Origin: Methylotenera sp.
Lineage (GTDB): Bacteria; Pseudomonadota; Gammaproteobacteria; Burkholderiales; Methylophilaceae
Reading direction: 5' to 3'
NCBI GenBank assembly: GCA_027310735.1
Contig: DAIDAH010000181.1
Span: 1 to 5,507 of the forward strand
Length of the DNA: 5,507 nt
The notes under the pieces are model-generated. The model was not told the DNA's origin and did no database searches. It worked only from the letters and a program-made list of their open reading frames with translations. The position numbers and the translations under genes were made by a program. Shown piece by piece: positions 5,223-5,507 of this stretch (its first letter is position 1; every line of letters starts with the position of its first letter).

Positions 5223-5227
5223 TTTAA

Positions 5228-5507
5228 ATGAACCGACGACTGTATTTTATGTTACCTGATACTGATAGCGCTCACACAATGTTTAATGAGCTCTTGCTGG
5301 CAAGAGTAGACGCTAATCGTATCCACTTTCTAGCTAATGCTGATGTGCAGCTTGGTGATCTTCCTGAAGCGACAGTTTCTGAACGCACTGACTTGATTGA
5401 AGGTTGGGAGATGGGTATGGGGCTGGGTACGCTGGTGGGGTTTGCCGCAGGGTTAATTGCCATCTCAATTCCTACTTGGTGGTATACAAAACCAATACCG
5501 GTGATTG
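5228..5507 (+). CDS. DUF1269-like small membrane protein, 3'-truncated by window edge
   Basis: Ninety-three codons are visible with no stop before the window ends. The N-terminus (residues 1-55) is a soluble domain, MNRRLYFMLPDTDSA..., with MFNELLLARVDANRIHFLA (18-36) and LGDLPEATVSERTDLIEG (42-59). This pattern (RRLYF.LPD, ELLLARI....IH.LA, LPEA, DL..G) recurs in small betaproteobacterial proteins usually annotated DUF1269 or hypothetical membrane protein. It is followed by a glycine-zipper-like membrane segment (Gly 59, 63, 65, 67, 71, 75; hydrophobic core about 64-84) ending in PTWWYTKP. In the family a second glycine-rich segment usually follows, here beyond the edge. It probably sits in the inner membrane; its role is unknown. 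The start is set by a consensus ribosome binding site. Confidence 0.75.
   Translation, partial: MNRRLYFMLPDTDSAHTMFNELLLARVDANRIHFLANADVQLGDLPEATVSERTDLIEGWEMGMGLGTLVGFAAGLIAISIPTWWYTKPIPVI

Larger units (their letters stand above)
4785..5227. other. 443-nt region between divergent transcripts
   Basis: The region is mostly AT-rich. From 4800 to 5010 I see no gene on either strand. It holds a 10-bp direct repeat AGTTAATTTA (4939-4948 and 4963-4972), a 7-bp direct repeat AATCAAT (4873-4879 and 4887-4893), and a hairpin ATTAGC-TTTTAG-GCTAAT (4914-4931). From about 5012 to 5205 the minus strand has a frame-split reading frame with coding-like codon use, listed separately. The promoters of the divergent genes should lie here. 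For the right-hand gene the best -10 is TATACT (5109-5114), without an acceptable -35. Confidence 0.6.

Noticed and set aside
5272..5463. Minus-strand 63-codon ORF under the DUF1269-like gene
   Set aside because: Antisense shadow; the plus-strand frame has a consensus ribosome binding site and a family-like sequence.

Overview
The window looks like chromosomal DNA of a betaproteobacterium of moderate G+C. This rests on a RelA of beta/gammaproteobacterial type at the left edge and, at the right edge, a short N-terminal domain plus glycine-zipper membrane protein of a kind common in Betaproteobacteria. A member of Nitrosomonadales (for example Methylophilaceae) would fit the base composition, but that is a guess. 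I see no rRNA, tRNA, CRISPR array, insertion sequence or phage gene.

Layout. (1) 2-1906, plus strand: most of relA (ppGpp synthetase), cut at its 5' end by the window edge. A strong intrinsic terminator follows at 2038-2073. (2) 2074-2363: AT-rich upstream region with two pairs of near-identical 13-nt direct repeats and an 8-bp inverted repeat. It leads to a small plus-strand gene (2364-2609) that aligns by eye with the KTSC domain fold. (3) 2670-3863, minus strand: a 12-TM major facilitator superfamily exporter-like protein, convergent with the KTSC-like gene. (4) 3927-4784, minus strand: a run of small AT-rich genes with no family I recognise (66, 64 and 73 codons). The last is preceded by a 16-codon ORF with an excellent Shine-Dalgarno. 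(5) 4785-5227: a 443-nt gap between divergent transcripts. It holds short repeats and, on the minus strand, a probable small membrane-protein gene split between two frames. (6) 5228 to the right edge, plus strand: a DUF1269-like membrane protein, cut at its 3' end.

The most notable signal is that two separate minus-strand loci, about 400 bp apart, have the same architecture. Each has an ATG-started reading frame, an A-AAA-AAC heptamer in the zero frame, and the longer ORF continuing in the -1 frame. This could be programmed frameshifting, recent decay or phase variation, or homopolymer undercalling in the assembly. The sequence cannot tell these apart. One of the two loci is also flanked by two exact copies of a 14-bp perfect palindrome (TTTTTTGCAAAAAA). 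The genes do not form an evident shared pathway: relA is the stringent-response enzyme, the transporter stands alone, and the small ORFs are orphans.
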